A stretch of 57,766 nt of DNA from Ideonella sp. A 288 (GTDB lineage Bacteria > Pseudomonadota > Gammaproteobacteria > Burkholderiales > Burkholderiaceae_C): contig NZ_MWLO01000161.1 of NCBI RefSeq assembly GCF_002198735.1, positions 22,242 to 80,007 of the forward strand, read 5' to 3'. Positions 34,504-44,996 of the stretch are shown here, in pieces (the stretch's first letter is position 1; each line of letters starts with the position of its first letter). Made by a program: the position numbers and the translations under genes. The notes under the pieces are model-generated. The model did not search any database, was not told where the DNA came from, and saw only the letters and a list, made by a program, of their open reading frames with translations.

Positions 34504-36342
34504 TCGGCGGTCCCGGCTTCGAGCTGCTGCAGCGTCACCAGGCGCTGGTAGCGGCCGCCGTCCAGCGCCATCAGCTGGGCATGCGTGCCGCGCTCGACGA
34601 TGCGGCCGTGGTGCAGCACGACGATCTCGTCGGCGTCGCGGATGGTCGACAGCCGGTGCGCCACCGCCAGCACGGTGACCTGCCCGCGCAGCGCCGACAG
34701 TGCGCGCTGCACCACCGCCTCGGTGCCGCTGTCGATGTGCGAGGTGGCCTCGTCGAGCAGCAGCAGGCGCGGCTGGCCGGCCAGCGCGCGGGCCAGCGCG
34801 ACGAGTTGCTTCTCACCCACCGACAGCCGTGCGCCGCCTTCGCCCAGCGGCGTGTCGTAGCCGTGTTCCAGCCGCTCGATCACCCCGTGCACGCCGGCGG
34901 CGCGCGCCGCGGCCTCGACCTGTGCGCTGGTGATGAGTCGGCCCATCGCGATGTTCTCGCGGGCGCTGGCGGCCAGCAGGAAGGGGTCCTGCAGCACCAG
35001 GCCCACGGCCTGCCGGAAGTCCTCCTGGCCGATGGCGCCGGGCGCCTGGCCGTCGATCAGCAGCGTGCCGGGGGGCGCCTCGTAATAGCGCAGGATCAGC
35101 GCGAGCAAGGTGCTCTTGCCGCTGCCGGTGTGGCCGACCAGGCCGACGAAGCGGCCGGGCGGCACCTCGAGGTCGATGCCGTGCAGCACCGGGCGGCCCG
35201 GCTGGTAGGCGAAGTCCAGCCCGCGCACCGTCAGCCGGCCGGCGCTCACGCGGCCATCGGCCGTGGCCTGCGGTGCCTCGGCCTCGTCGAGCAGCGTGTT
35301 CACCCGCGCCGCCGACACCACCGCCTGCTGCACCTGCGAGAACTGCATGGTGATCTGGATGAGCGGCTCCACCACCCGTGCGATGTAGGCGACGAAGGCA
35401 TACAGCACGCCCACCTCGGCCGCGCCCAGCGCGCCGCCCGCGCTGCGCAGCCCGAACACCGCGATCACCGCGGCGATCATCGCCACGTTGAGGAAATCGA
35501 GCGCCGGCCGCAGCAGCCAGGCGTTGGCGCGCATCTCGTCGAGCCGGGCCCGGTAGTGCGCCTCGTTGACGCTGGCGAAGCGCTCGCGGAAGGCGCCTTC
35601 GGCCACGCAGGCCTGCACCGTGGCCATGCCGGCGATCGACTCGGCCGCCTGGGCATTGATGTCGCTGCGCAACGACCGCGCCCGCGTCACCGCCGGCGCC
35701 GACAGCCGCTGGTACAGCCAGACGATGCCCACCACCGCAGGCACCAGCAGCGCGACGATGAGCATCAGCTGCGCATCGAGCCAAGCCATCGCGGCCATCA
35801 TGCCGACCAGCATGATCACGCTGTCCAGGCCGACGAACAGCACCTGCACGTACAGCATCTTCACCGCCTCGGTGTCGTTGGTGACGCGGCTGACCAACTG
35901 GCCGGTGATGGCGCGGTCGAAGAAGGCCATGGGCAGCCGCAGCACATGGCCGTAGACCGCCTCGCGGATGCGCTGCACCGAGCGCATGGCCACGCCGGAC
36001 AGTCGCAGCAACTGGCGGTAGCGCACCCAGGTGGCCGCGCAGCCGGTGAGCCAGGCCCCCAGCAGCAGGCCGGCGATGGCCCACAGGTCGGCGTCGCGCG
36101 GCAGCAGGTGGCGGTCGATGAAGGCCTTGCCCAGCACCGGGCCGGCGGCCTCCAGCGCCGCGGCCAGCATCAGCCAGGGCACGGCCCGGCGCAGCGCGCC
36201 GATCTCGGGCCGCGCGGCCCGCCACAGCAGCGCCCGGGCGGCGCGGCGCTGGGCCGCCGCCGTGGCCGCCGTGAGCGGCGTGGATGGTGCGCCCGGGGCG
36301 TCCGCCGCCGCCTCACCCGCCGCCGATTCACCCGCCTTCGAT

Positions 36343-36353
<11 letters not shown>
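34500..36353 (-). CDS. mdlB: heterodimeric ABC exporter subunit, MdlB type
   Basis: A 617-aa half-transporter: a six-helix ABC exporter membrane domain (about 50-345) and a nucleotide-binding domain (about 370-600). Walker A is GHTGSGKST, Walker B LLLLDEATS keeps the catalytic Glu, but the signature motif is LSVGEKQ rather than LSGGQ. This is as in E. coli MdlB and is one half of a degenerate ATP site. The first 35 residues are Ala/Gly-rich. It overlaps the MdlA-type gene by 11 bases, and its stop overlaps the MFS start. The pair should act together as a lipid, peptide or drug exporter; the substrate is not known even for E. coli MdlAB. Confidence 0.92.
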
Positions 36354-38085
<1,732 letters not shown>

Positions 38086-38115
38086 GGGGGTCTGCAACGG
38101 CCGCCGGCGCAATGC

Positions 38116-38877
38116 TCAGGCCGCGTCGCGGATGTCGGCCACCGGCTCGTCGCCGAAGTCGGCACGCGCCAGGCGGGCCAGCAGCATCTGCGCACAGGCC
38201 TGCGGGCTGAGCAACAGGCCGTCGGCCTGCAGCTTGGCGAAGCGCTCGCGTTCGGGGAACAGCGCCGCATCGGCGCTGCGCAACTGCACCTGCATGTCGG
38301 TGTCGATGACGCCCGGCGCCATCGACACCACGCGCGCGCCGTGCGGCCGCGCCGCCTGCTCCAGCGCCACCGCGCGGGTGAAGTGGTCCATGCCGGCCTT
38401 GGCGGCGCAATAGGCCGCGCTGCCGGCCATCGCGCGGCGGCCCAGGCCGGACGAGACGTTGAGCACGCGGCGCGGCATGGTCCACCCGTCGGTGGCCTGC
38501 AGGAAGGCGGCGGTCAGCAGCAGCGCCGCCTCCAGCCCCACGCGCAGCGCGGTCGACAACTCGGCCAGCGGCGCCCGGCCCAGCGGCGCCGGGGTGCTGA
38601 CGACGCCGGCGTTGTTGATCAGTGTGACGCTGGCCAGGCCGGCCGGGGCCTGGCCCGACAGCCAGGCGATCAGGCGCTCGGCCACCGGGCCGGGCTCGGC
38701 CAGGTCGACCTGCCACTGGGTGAGCGACGCGCCCGCGGCCTCGGCGCGCGCCTGCAGCGCGTCGTTGCGCTGGCGCGCCAGGCCCAGCACGGCGTGGCCG
38801 GGTTGCAGCAGTTCGGCCACCAGGGCGGCGCCGACGCCGCGCGACGAGCCGGTGACGATGGTGAGGTGGGTGTTCAT
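38116..38877 (-). CDS. short-chain dehydrogenase/reductase (benzil/sepiapterin-reductase-like)
   Basis: A 253-aa classical SDR. The cofactor motif is TGSSRGVG (9-16), the structural NNAG follows, and the catalytic residues are Ser in LNVSSGLG and Tyr/Lys in YCAAK. The C-terminal part (GVIDTDMQVQLRSADAALFPERERF) resembles yeast/Bacillus benzil reductase and sepiapterin reductase-like SDRs that use NADPH; the substrate is unknown. It is the first gene of the minus-strand operon leading into the ABC exporter (30-bp gap). Its start is about 50 bp from the divergent plus-strand gene at 38927. Confidence 0.9.
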   Translation of the reverse strand: MNTHLTIVTGSSRGVGAALVAELLQPGHAVLGLARQRNDALQARAEAAGASLTQWQVDLAEPGPVAERLIAWLSGQAPAGLASVTLINNAGVVSTPAPLGRAPLAELSTALRVGLEAALLLTAAFLQATDGWTMPRRVLNVSSGLGRRAMAGSAAYCAAKAGMDHFTRAVALEQAARPHGARVVSMAPGVIDTDMQVQLRSADAALFPERERFAKLQADGLLLSPQACAQMLLARLARADFGDEPVADIRDAA

Positions 38878-38926
38878 GCCCGGCAGCATAAGGGCAACGC
38901 GACGCGCGTCCGCGACAATGGCCGCC

Positions 38927-39628
38927 ATGAAACACCCCATCGTGATCGCGCTCGGCGCCGGCCTGGCCGTGCTGCTGGTCGCCTTCCTGTTCCCGCTGCT
39001 GCACATGGGCCGCGGGGCCCCGCCCGCACCCGCCGCGACGGAGCAGCAACTGCCCTGGCAGGCCGAGGCGCGGCCCGATGGCACGCTGGCCGTGTTCGGC
39101 CTGGCGCTGGGCCGCGACACGCTGGCCGATGCGCAGGCCCGCTTCGGCGACAACCTGCAGACGGCGCTGGTGGCGCGGCTGGGCGAGGCCGGCGTGCTGG
39201 AGGCGCTGGTCGACCCGTTCAGTGCCGGCTTCGTCAGCGGGCGGCTGGTGCTGTCGTTCGACGTGCCGGCGTCCACGCTGCTGCGCTGGCGCGAGCAGTC
39301 GTCGAAGTCCGAACCGATGGAAGGTGGTGTGCGCCGCTTCGGCCTGCCCGCCGACGCCCTGCCCGAGGCCCGCGCCGCGCGCATCGCCGGCCTGAGCTTC
39401 GTGCCCGCGGTGAAGCTGGGCGAGGCCGACGTGCGGCAGCGCTTCGGCGCGCCGGCCCAGACGGTGGAGCAGAGCGACGGCTCGCGCGTGCTGCTGTACC
39501 CCGAGCGCGGCCTGTCGGTGGCCGTGGCCGCGTCGGCCACCAGCCGCGGCGTGCTGCAGTACGTGGCGCCACGCGACTTCGAATCAAGGCTGCGGGCGCC
39601 GCTGGCGGCCTCGGCGGTGGCGCGTTAG
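38927..39628 (+). CDS. membrane-anchored protein of unknown function
   Basis: A 233-aa protein with one N-terminal hydrophobic segment (KHPIVIALGAGLAVLLVAFLF) serving as an uncleaved anchor or signal, then a soluble domain. Two related parts are visible: LFGLALGRDTLADAQARFG-like at residues about 48-65, and the later PAVKLGEADVRQRFGAPAQT. Both have the pattern of LG.(D/A)..DA..RFG seen in proteins that judge a quotient of two terms, but I do not know a function. An alternative start at 38918 adds three residues (MAA); neither has a clear ribosome binding site. The gene is divergent from the SDR and converges with the flavin-reductase gene, 10 bp apart. Confidence 0.75.
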   Translation: MKHPIVIALGAGLAVLLVAFLFPLLHMGRGAPPAPAATEQQLPWQAEARPDGTLAVFGLALGRDTLADAQARFGDNLQTALVARLGEAGVLEALVDPFSAGFVSGRLVLSFDVPASTLLRWREQSSKSEPMEGGVRRFGLPADALPEARAARIAGLSFVPAVKLGEADVRQRFGAPAQTVEQSDGSRVLLYPERGLSVAVAASATSRGVLQYVAPRDFESRLRAPLAASAVAR

Positions 39629-39638
39629 CCTCGTCGGC

Positions 39639-40229
39639 TCATTTCGGGTCGATCACCCGCCCCAGCACCGCCTCGCCGGGCAGCAGGTAGGCCCCGCCGC
39701 TGGTGTGGTGCAGGGTGCGCAGCGCCGCATCGGCCCGGTCGAAGTGCCAGCGGCCGGCCGAGAACACGCGGTCGTCGGCCTGCGCCGCCACCACCTCGGC
39801 CAGGAACAGGTCGTGCGCGCGCTGCAGGTCGGGCCAGGCGATGACGCGGCATTCGAGCCAGGCCACGCAGCCGTCCACCAGCGGCGCATCGATGAGTTTG
39901 GCGTCGAAACAGCCGATGCCGTGCACCACGAACTTGTCGGTGCCGGCCTCGGCCAGCGGCCGGCCAGACGTGTTGCCGACGGTGGTGACCAGGTCGGCCT
40001 GCGCCGCGCAGGGCACCTGCAGCGCGAAGCTGCCGCTGGCCTCGATCAGCCCGCGGGTGAAGGTGCTCCTGTCGACCACCACCGCCACCTTGGGCGGATC
40101 GAAATCCAGCGGCATGGCCCAGGCCGCGGCCATCAGGTTGCGCTGGCCGCCGTGGGCGGCGCTGACGAGCACCGTAGGGCCGTGGTTCAGCAGTCGATAG
40201 GCCTGGGGCAGCGGAACGGGTTGGCGCAT
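39639..40229 (-). CDS. flavin reductase family protein (FMN-binding split barrel)
   Basis: A 196-aa flavin reductase-like protein. The N-terminal part (AYRLLNHGPTVLVSAAHGGQRNLMAAAWAMPLDFDPPKVAVVVD) is the FMN-binding strand-loop typical of the family, with STFTRGLIEASGSFALQVP following. It is shorter than, and only distantly similar to, the paralogue at 7738. The role may be NAD(P)H:flavin reduction for an unlinked partner. The gene runs after rluA on the same strand (26 bp gap), so the two may be co-transcribed. Confidence 0.88.
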   Translation of the reverse strand: MRQPVPLPQAYRLLNHGPTVLVSAAHGGQRNLMAAAWAMPLDFDPPKVAVVVDRSTFTRGLIEASGSFALQVPCAAQADLVTTVGNTSGRPLAEAGTDKFVVHGIGCFDAKLIDAPLVDGCVAWLECRVIAWPDLQRAHDLFLAEVVAAQADDRVFSAGRWHFDRADAALRTLHHTSGGAYLLPGEAVLGRVIDPK

Positions 40230-40255
40230 GGGTGACGGTCGGATGGGTGGCGGGC

Positions 40256-40891
40256 TCAGAACGGCGCCGGGCTGTCGAATCGGCAGCGCGTGCGCTGCAC
40301 CGGGTGCTCGAGCGACAGGTGGCAGGCGTGCAGCAGCAGGCGGGGCGCCGCGGCGGCCACGTCCGGCGACGCATACAGCGCATCGCCGACGATCGCATGG
40401 CCGATGGCCGACAGGTGCACGCGCAACTGGTGCGTGCGCCCGGTGACCGGTTCCAGCGACAGCCGGGTGCGGCCGGCGGCGAGGTCGCGCCCCAGCACGC
40501 GCCAGCAGGTCAACGACGGCTTGCCGGCCAGGCGGTCCACCTGGCGCCGCGGGCGCTGCAGCCAGTCGGCACCGATGGGCAGGTCGATCTCGCCGGCGTC
40601 GTCCGCCAGCAGGCCGTCGACCACCGCCACGTAGACCTTGTCGATGCGCCGCTGGGCGAAGGCCATCGACAACTGGCGCTGCAGGTCGGCACCGCGGGCC
40701 ATCAGCATCAGGCCCGAGGTGGCCATGTCGAGCCGGTGCACCACCTGCGCGTCGGCGTGCACCGCCTGCACCCGGGCCGCCAGGCAGTCGGCCTTGTCGG
40801 CACCGCGGCCGGGCACGGCCAGCAGGCCGGCGGGCTTGTCGGCCACGATGATCGCGTCGTCGAGGTGGATCAGCGGCGGCAGGGGCTTCAC
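40256..40891 (-). CDS. rluA: RluA-family pseudouridine synthase
   Basis: A 211-aa enzyme that isomerises uridine to pseudouridine in RNA. The catalytic Asp55 lies in HRLDMATSGL (52-61), the family signature, followed by the R.(V)(D)K.Y.A.V.G segment and the late GRTHQLRVH motif. The length and lack of an S4 domain fit RluA (23S rRNA U746 and tRNA U32) rather than RluC or RluD. The start codon is GTG at 40891; TATGCT lies 6 bases before it, so the message may be leaderless. Confidence 0.9.
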   Translation of the reverse strand: MKPLPPLIHLDDAIIVADKPAGLLAVPGRGADKADCLAARVQAVHADAQVVHRLDMATSGLMLMARGADLQRQLSMAFAQRRIDKVYVAVVDGLLADDAGEIDLPIGADWLQRPRRQVDRLAGKPSLTCWRVLGRDLAAGRTRLSLEPVTGRTHQLRVHLSAIGHAIVGDALYASPDVAAAAPRLLLHACHLSLEHPVQRTRCRFDSPAPF

Positions 40892-41007
40892 ACACCGAGC
40901 ATAGCGGCGACATGAAACGATACACGGCGATACCGCGGCGAAAGGACACCGGGGCCGCCAAGGCCGACCATGGCGACATGTTCAACCCGACCTCACGAAG
41001 GTTCACC

Positions 41008-41484
41008 ATGACACCCTGGATCAAGCGCACCCTCATCGGCCTGTTCGGCGCCAGCGTGCTGTTCGGCGGCCTGGCCGCCTGCTCACACCGCCCGCACGGC
41101 CCCGGCGGCTGGAGCATGTCCGAAGCCGATTCGGCGCAGATGCGCGAGCGCATCATCGACAAGGCCACGCGCGAACTGTCGCTCGACGAGGCGCAGAAGG
41201 CCAAGCTGGGCACGCTGGCCGACGCGGTGAAGGCCCAGCGCGCCGCGCTGATGGCCGGCGGCACCGAGCCGCGGGCCGAGTTGCAGTCGCTGGTGGCCGG
41301 CGCGCAGTTCGACCGGGCCAAGGCCCAGTCGCTGATCGAGTCCAAGACCGCCGCGGTGCGCGACAAGTCGCCCGCCGTCGTCACGGCGATGGCCGACTTC
41401 TACGACAGCCTGAAGCCCGAGCAGCAGCAGAAGGTGCGCGACTTCATGGCCCGCGGCCGCGGCCACCGCGGCTGGCGCGGCTGA
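41008..41484 (+). CDS. Spy/CpxP-like periplasmic protein (lipoprotein-type leader)
   Basis: A 158-aa exported protein. The signal peptide (MTPWIKRTLIGLFGASVLFG...) ends GGLAAC, a lipobox-like site with Cys at about residue 25. The mature part is all-helical with the Spy/CpxP features L(S)LDEAQKAKL..L...V and FYDSLKPEQQQKV, the second being the LTxxQ-type motif. Spy/CpxP proteins act as envelope chaperones or stress-sensor inhibitors. It is followed 81 bp downstream by a response regulator and histidine kinase on the same strand, the layout of a Cpx-like system whose auxiliary protein is encoded first. Upstream in-frame Met codons are rejected because the signal peptide begins here. Confidence 0.88.
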   Translation: MTPWIKRTLIGLFGASVLFGGLAACSHRPHGPGGWSMSEADSAQMRERIIDKATRELSLDEAQKAKLGTLADAVKAQRAALMAGGTEPRAELQSLVAGAQFDRAKAQSLIESKTAAVRDKSPAVVTAMADFYDSLKPEQQQKVRDFMARGRGHRGWRG

Positions 41485-41504
41485 TCCCGCCGGCAGGCGC
41501 CGGC

Positions 41505-41555
41505 ACTTGAAACCAGGGCGCGTGTGCGAGCATGCGCCCTGCCCCCGCTTCAAGT
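41505..41555 (+). promoter_or_regulatory. large stem-loop between Spy-like gene and response regulator
   Basis: Inner arms CAGGGCGC (41514-41521) and GCGCCCTG (41534-41541) are perfect complements with a 12-base loop. Outer arms ACTTGAA (41505-41511) and TTCAAGT (41549-41555) extend the structure. It lies 11 bases before the response regulator ATG and has no T-run, so attenuation, mRNA processing or control of regulator translation is more likely than termination. Confidence 0.55.
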
Positions 41556-41565
41556 CCCCCCAGCC

Positions 41566-42249
41566 ATGCACCGACTGCTGCTGATCGACGACGACGAGCA
41601 CCTCGCGCCACCGCTGGCCGCGTACCTGCGGCGCTTCGACTTCGAGCTGGTGTCCGCGCTGCGCCCCAGCGACGGCCTGGCGCGGCTGGCCGAAGGCGGC
41701 ATCGACGCGGTGATCCTGGACGTGATGCTGCCGGAGATGGACGGCTTCGAGCTGTGCCGGCGCATCCGCCGCGACAGCGACATCCCGGTGCTGATGCTCA
41801 CCGCCCGCGGCGACCTCACCGACCGCGTCGTCGGGCTGGAACTCGGCGCCGACGACTACCTGCCCAAGCCGTTCGAGCCGCGCGAACTGGCGGCGAGGCT
41901 GCAGACCATCCTGCGGCGCGCGCGGCCGACCGCGCCGGACGCGTTGTCGCAGGTACTGCGCTTCGACGGCCTGGACATCGACGTCGAGCGGCGCGAGGTG
42001 CGGCGCCGGGGTGAGGTGCTGGCCCTCACCGGCACCGAGTTCGAACTGCTGCTGATGCTGGCGCGCGAGCCGAACAAGGTGTGGAGCCGCGACGACATCC
42101 TCAACCGCCTGCGCGGCCGCGAGGCCGACCTGCACACCCGCGCGGTGGACATCCTGGTGAGCCGGCTGCGGCGCAAGCTGGAGCCGCTGCAGTGCATCAA
42201 GACGCTGCGCAACGCGGGCTATGCCTTTGCCGCGGGACGGGCGGGATGA
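41566..42249 (+). CDS. OmpR-family response regulator (Cpx-like)
   Basis: A 227-aa regulator with an N-terminal receiver (acidic pocket IDDDE, phospho-Asp52 in DAVILDVMLPEMDG, Lys in LPKPFEPREL) and a C-terminal winged-helix DNA-binding domain (LTGTEFELLLMLAREPNKVWSR, VDILVSRLRRKLE, TLRNAGYAF). It acts as a transcription factor. Its stop overlaps the ATG of the histidine kinase (ATGA), and the Spy/CpxP-like gene precedes it; together these suggest an envelope-stress system related to CpxPRA. The ATG at 41566 begins the conserved HRLLLIDDD sequence. Confidence 0.94.
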   Translation: MHRLLLIDDDEHLAPPLAAYLRRFDFELVSALRPSDGLARLAEGGIDAVILDVMLPEMDGFELCRRIRRDSDIPVLMLTARGDLTDRVVGLELGADDYLPKPFEPRELAARLQTILRRARPTAPDALSQVLRFDGLDIDVERREVRRRGEVLALTGTEFELLLMLAREPNKVWSRDDILNRLRGREADLHTRAVDILVSRLRRKLEPLQCIKTLRNAGYAFAAGRAG

Positions 42250-43601
42250 CGGCGGCACAGGCGCCCGCCGCGTCCTCCCAGCCGGGCCGCCGGCACGGCT
42301 GGCGCGCGCTGCGGCATTCGCTGCGCCATTCGCTGCGCCATTCGCTGCAGTGGCGGCTGGTCGCGCTGTTCCTGGCGCTGGCGCTGGGCACGACGCTGGT
42401 GTTCGTCGCCGGCACGCGCGAGGTCTTCTCCACCGGCTGGCGCGAACTGGTGCGGCCGCTGGTGGCCGACTACATCGACCGGCTGGCCGCCGAGGTGGGC
42501 GACCCGCCCGACCTGGCCCGCGCCCAGGCGCTGGCGCAGCGGCTGCCGGTGTCGGTGGCCGTCCAGGGCCCGCGGCTGCAGTGGGCCTCGCGCCCGTCGC
42601 GGCGCGACGGCCCGCACGACCCCGCCTGGCGCGCCCTGCTCACCCGCCACACCGCCGACGGCCACGAGCTGCGTTTCGGGCTGGACGCCTGGCGCTGGGC
42701 CGACGAGCGGCCGCGCTGGTTCGGCGGCCTGACGCTGGCCGCGCTGCTGGCGCTGACCGGCGCGGCCTACCTCACCGTGCACCGGCTGTTCCGGCCGCTG
42801 AACGACATCCGCGCCGGCGCCCGGCGCTACGAGGCCGGCGACTTCAGCCAGCCGATCCCGAAGCGCCGCCGCGACGAGCTGGGCGAACTGGCCGACCAGG
42901 TCAACGCGATGGCCGGCGGCCTGCAGCGCATGCTCGAAGGCCAGCGCGGCCTGCTGCTGGCCATCAGCCACGAACTGCGCTCGCCGCTGACCCGCGCCCG
43001 CCTCAACACCGAACTGCTGGACGACAGCCCCGAACGCCAGGCGCTGCTGCGAGATCTGGCTCAGATGCGCGACCTGATCGCCGGCCTGCTGGAAGGCGAG
43101 CGGCTCACCGGCGGCCGGGCCACGCTGCACTGCGAGCCCACCGACCTGAACCGCCTGGTGCGCGAGCTGGTGGACGCTCAGTTTGCCGGCCAGGCCGTGA
43201 CGCTGGACCTGGACCCTGCCGTGCCGGCCCTGATGCTCGACCCGGCCCGGGTGCAGTTGCTGGTGCGCAACCTGCTGGACAACGCATTGCGGCATGGCGC
43301 CGACGCGGCACGGCCGCCGGTGCTGAGCACACGCGTCGATGCCGACGCGCTGACGCTGACCGTGCGCGACCACGGCCCCGGCGTCGAGGCCGCGCAACTG
43401 GCGCGCCTGGCCGAGCCGTTCTACCGGCCCGACGCCGCGCGCACGCGCGACCGTGGCGGCGTCGGCCTGGGGCTGTACCTGTGCCGCCTGGTGGCCCGGT
43501 CGCACGGCGGCCGGCTGGACCTGCGCCGGGCCGAGCCCGGGCTGGCGGCGAGCGCGGTCCTGCCGCTGGCCGCAGTGGCCGTGGCGACACGGCCGGATTG
43601 A
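42246..43601 (+). CDS. sensor histidine kinase (Cpx-like)
   Basis: A 451-aa membrane kinase: TM1 about 37-56, a short periplasmic domain (57-157), TM2 about 158-178, HAMP (about 180-232), HisKA with phospho-His242 (LLLAISHELRSPLTRARLN), and a HATPase domain ending GVGLGLYLCRLVARSHGG. Its ATG overlaps the regulator stop. Just before TM1, residues 22-33 are three copies of LRHS, encoded by a 12-bp tandem repeat (42309-42344), unusual for a kinase N-terminus. The periplasmic part is small, comparable to compact CpxA-type sensors. Confidence 0.94.
   Translation: MTAAQAPAASSQPGRRHGWRALRHSLRHSLRHSLQWRLVALFLALALGTTLVFVAGTREVFSTGWRELVRPLVADYIDRLAAEVGDPPDLARAQALAQRLPVSVAVQGPRLQWASRPSRRDGPHDPAWRALLTRHTADGHELRFGLDAWRWADERPRWFGGLTLAALLALTGAAYLTVHRLFRPLNDIRAGARRYEAGDFSQPIPKRRRDELGELADQVNAMAGGLQRMLEGQRGLLLAISHELRSPLTRARLNTELLDDSPERQALLRDLAQMRDLIAGLLEGERLTGGRATLHCEPTDLNRLVRELVDAQFAGQAVTLDLDPAVPALMLDPARVQLLVRNLLDNALRHGADAARPPVLSTRVDADALTLTVRDHGPGVEAAQLARLAEPFYRPDAARTRDRGGVGLGLYLCRLVARSHGGRLDLRRAEPGLAASAVLPLAAVAVATRPD
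42309..42344 (+). repeat. 12-bp x3 in-frame tandem repeat in the kinase gene
   Basis: Three consecutive units of CTGCGCCATTCG (the first with one base change) encode (Leu-Arg-His-Ser)x3 in the cytoplasmic N-terminus of the histidine kinase. The repeat keeps the frame at any copy number. Confidence 0.9.
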
Positions 43602-43613
43602 ACGCGACAGCGC

Positions 43614-44447
43614 TCAGGCGGCGGTCAGCGTGATGTCGCCGTAGAAGGCCTCGAGGTCGAGCTTGAGCGCTTCGCTGTCGGTGAGCACGCCGACGCTGTC
43701 GATGCGGCCCGGCGCCTCGCCGAAGACCTTGGCGTAGTCGGCCACCACGTCGCGCTGATGGTGGCGCCAGGGGCCGGTGCGCGCGTCGCCGCTCTCGACC
43801 GTGAGGTAGCGGATGCGGCTGGTGCGGTGGTTGACGATCACCGTGCCCGGGGGCACCTGGCTGTCCCACACGTACATCAGCGTCGCATAGGGCAGGCGGT
43901 GGCCGGTGAACAGTTCCACCTGCTCGTAGAACAGCCGCTCGCGCACCGACAGGCGGGCGATGTCGCCGTCGAAGGCCAGGATCACACGGGCCGGGCTGTC
44001 ATCGAGGTGCGGGTCGGCCACCGTCGCGCCCACCGGCGCGCGCGGCACGCGCCAGCTGAAGCGCAGCACGCCCTGGCGCTGCGGGTCGATGTCGACGGGG
44101 CAGCGCAGGCCACTGGTGGACGATGAGGCATGGGCCCGCAGCACCGGCGACCGACCTTCGTCGACCAGCGCATAGTGGGTGGTGCTGCGATCGCGGCGCA
44201 TCACATAGGGCTGCCAGCCGGGTGGCAGGCCACCCGCCGAACCGGCAGAAAACGGCGCCACGGCATCGGCCGGCGGCGGCGCGGGACCATCGACCGGAAG
44301 GGCCGGCAAGGCCGCCGTCCGCGGCGTGGCGCAGCCGCTCAGTCCCGCCGAACCGGCCAGGCCCGCCACACCGGCCAGCCCCCAGCGCAGCAGGGAGCGT
44401 CGGGCCAGGCGGGGCTGTTCGATCGTCGGGGCTTGTGCGTGAACCAT
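43614..44447 (-). CDS. DUF3047 family protein with Tat lipoprotein signal
   Basis: A 277-aa exported protein. The leader has a twin-arginine motif (ARRSLLRWG), a hydrophobic core and a lipobox LSGC (Cys at about residue 38), so Tat export followed by lipidation is predicted. The mature part matches the DUF3047 family: L.FSWRVP...(G)A....DDSPARVILAFDGD, YVWDSQVPPGTV, and a late VFGEAPGRIDSVGVLTDSEALK segment. The last is also found in beta-sandwich carbohydrate-associated proteins. The function is unknown. It converges with the kinase gene (12 bp apart). ATG 44445-44447 places the Arg pair about 15 residues from the start, as usual for Tat signals. Confidence 0.88.
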   Translation of the reverse strand: MVHAQAPTIEQPRLARRSLLRWGLAGVAGLAGSAGLSGCATPRTAALPALPVDGPAPPPADAVAPFSAGSAGGLPPGWQPYVMRRDRSTTHYALVDEGRSPVLRAHASSSTSGLRCPVDIDPQRQGVLRFSWRVPRAPVGATVADPHLDDSPARVILAFDGDIARLSVRERLFYEQVELFTGHRLPYATLMYVWDSQVPPGTVIVNHRTSRIRYLTVESGDARTGPWRHHQRDVVADYAKVFGEAPGRIDSVGVLTDSEALKLDLEAFYGDITLTAA

Positions 44448-44680
44448 CTCTGGGTATCGGCGGCGGCAGGACGGCTTTGAGCCTCCCGTCGCGACATTGC
44501 TGAGGCATGACGCACACATTCTGCCGCCGTTCGCCCGCCATGCGAGCCCTGGCGAACCCGGCACGACCAGGTGGCCAACCCGCGAGAGCGATCAGGGGCC
44601 GGACGACGTCGGCAGGGCCGCGGCGTCTGGGACGCCGCGGGAGGCAGGCCGCCCCCTGGGTGCGGCCAGCCCCGGAGGGC
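44448..44680. other. intergenic, nothing identified
   Basis: 233 bp upstream of the DUF3047 gene and downstream of the 86-aa protein gene. I see no convincing gene, hairpin terminator or repeat; the promoter of the DUF3047 gene should be within it. Confidence 0.35.
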
Positions 44681-44941
44681 TCAGTGGCCGCTCTGGCTGT
44701 TCGACCGCTGCACCGCGCCACGCAGGTCGGCGGCGAAACTGGGGTCCGACGCCTCGATGCGGCTGGCCCAGGCCAGCACTTCCTCGGGCGTCTGCGGCTC
44801 GTTCTGGCGGTGCGCGAGCTGCCAGCGGTCGATGCGGCGGATGCCGTTGATCAGGGCGGCCGCCATGTTGGCGAACCAGAGCGACCCGCGCGGAATCGTG
44901 ATCCGAGTGGGGCGACCGAAGCTCATCGAAGCGGAGGACAT
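44681..44941 (-). CDS. small protein of unknown function (86 aa)
   Basis: An 86-aa basic protein beginning MSSASMSFGRPTRITIPRGS, with a middle part LWFANMAAALINGIRRIDRWQLAHR that could form an amphipathic helix and an acidic C-terminal part (TPEEVLAWASRIEASDPSFAADL). It has no membrane helix, Cys pair or known motif. The composition looks protein-like rather than antisense. ATG 44939-44941 is used; a TTG four codons upstream is possible. A good -10 box (TATACT) lies about 50 bases upstream, and the leader can form a GACCCG-CTT-CGGGTC hairpin (44964-44978). It is divergent from the rsgA leader. Confidence 0.65.
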   Translation of the reverse strand: MSSASMSFGRPTRITIPRGSLWFANMAAALINGIRRIDRWQLAHRQNEPQTPEEVLAWASRIEASDPSFAADLRGAVQRSNSQSGH

Positions 44942-44963
44942 GGTGTTTTCCAATCTGCTGCGC

Positions 44964-44978
44964 GACCCGAAGCGGGTC
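44964..44978 (-). promoter_or_regulatory. leader hairpin upstream of the 86-aa protein
   Basis: Perfect 6-bp stem GACCCG / CGGGTC with a 3-base loop, in the leader between the putative -10 box (44991-44996) and the ATG. It may influence translation or mRNA stability. Confidence 0.4.
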
Positions 44979-44990
44979 TTGCTGCGGTGC

Positions 44991-44996
44991 AGTATA
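44991..44996 (-). promoter_or_regulatory. -10 box of the 86-aa protein gene
   Basis: On the minus strand this reads TATACT, one base from the sigma-70 consensus, in a locally AT-rich stretch (ATAAGTAAAAACCC just upstream). No clear -35 is seen 17 bases upstream, so the assignment is moderate. The predicted start is near 44984. Confidence 0.5.
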
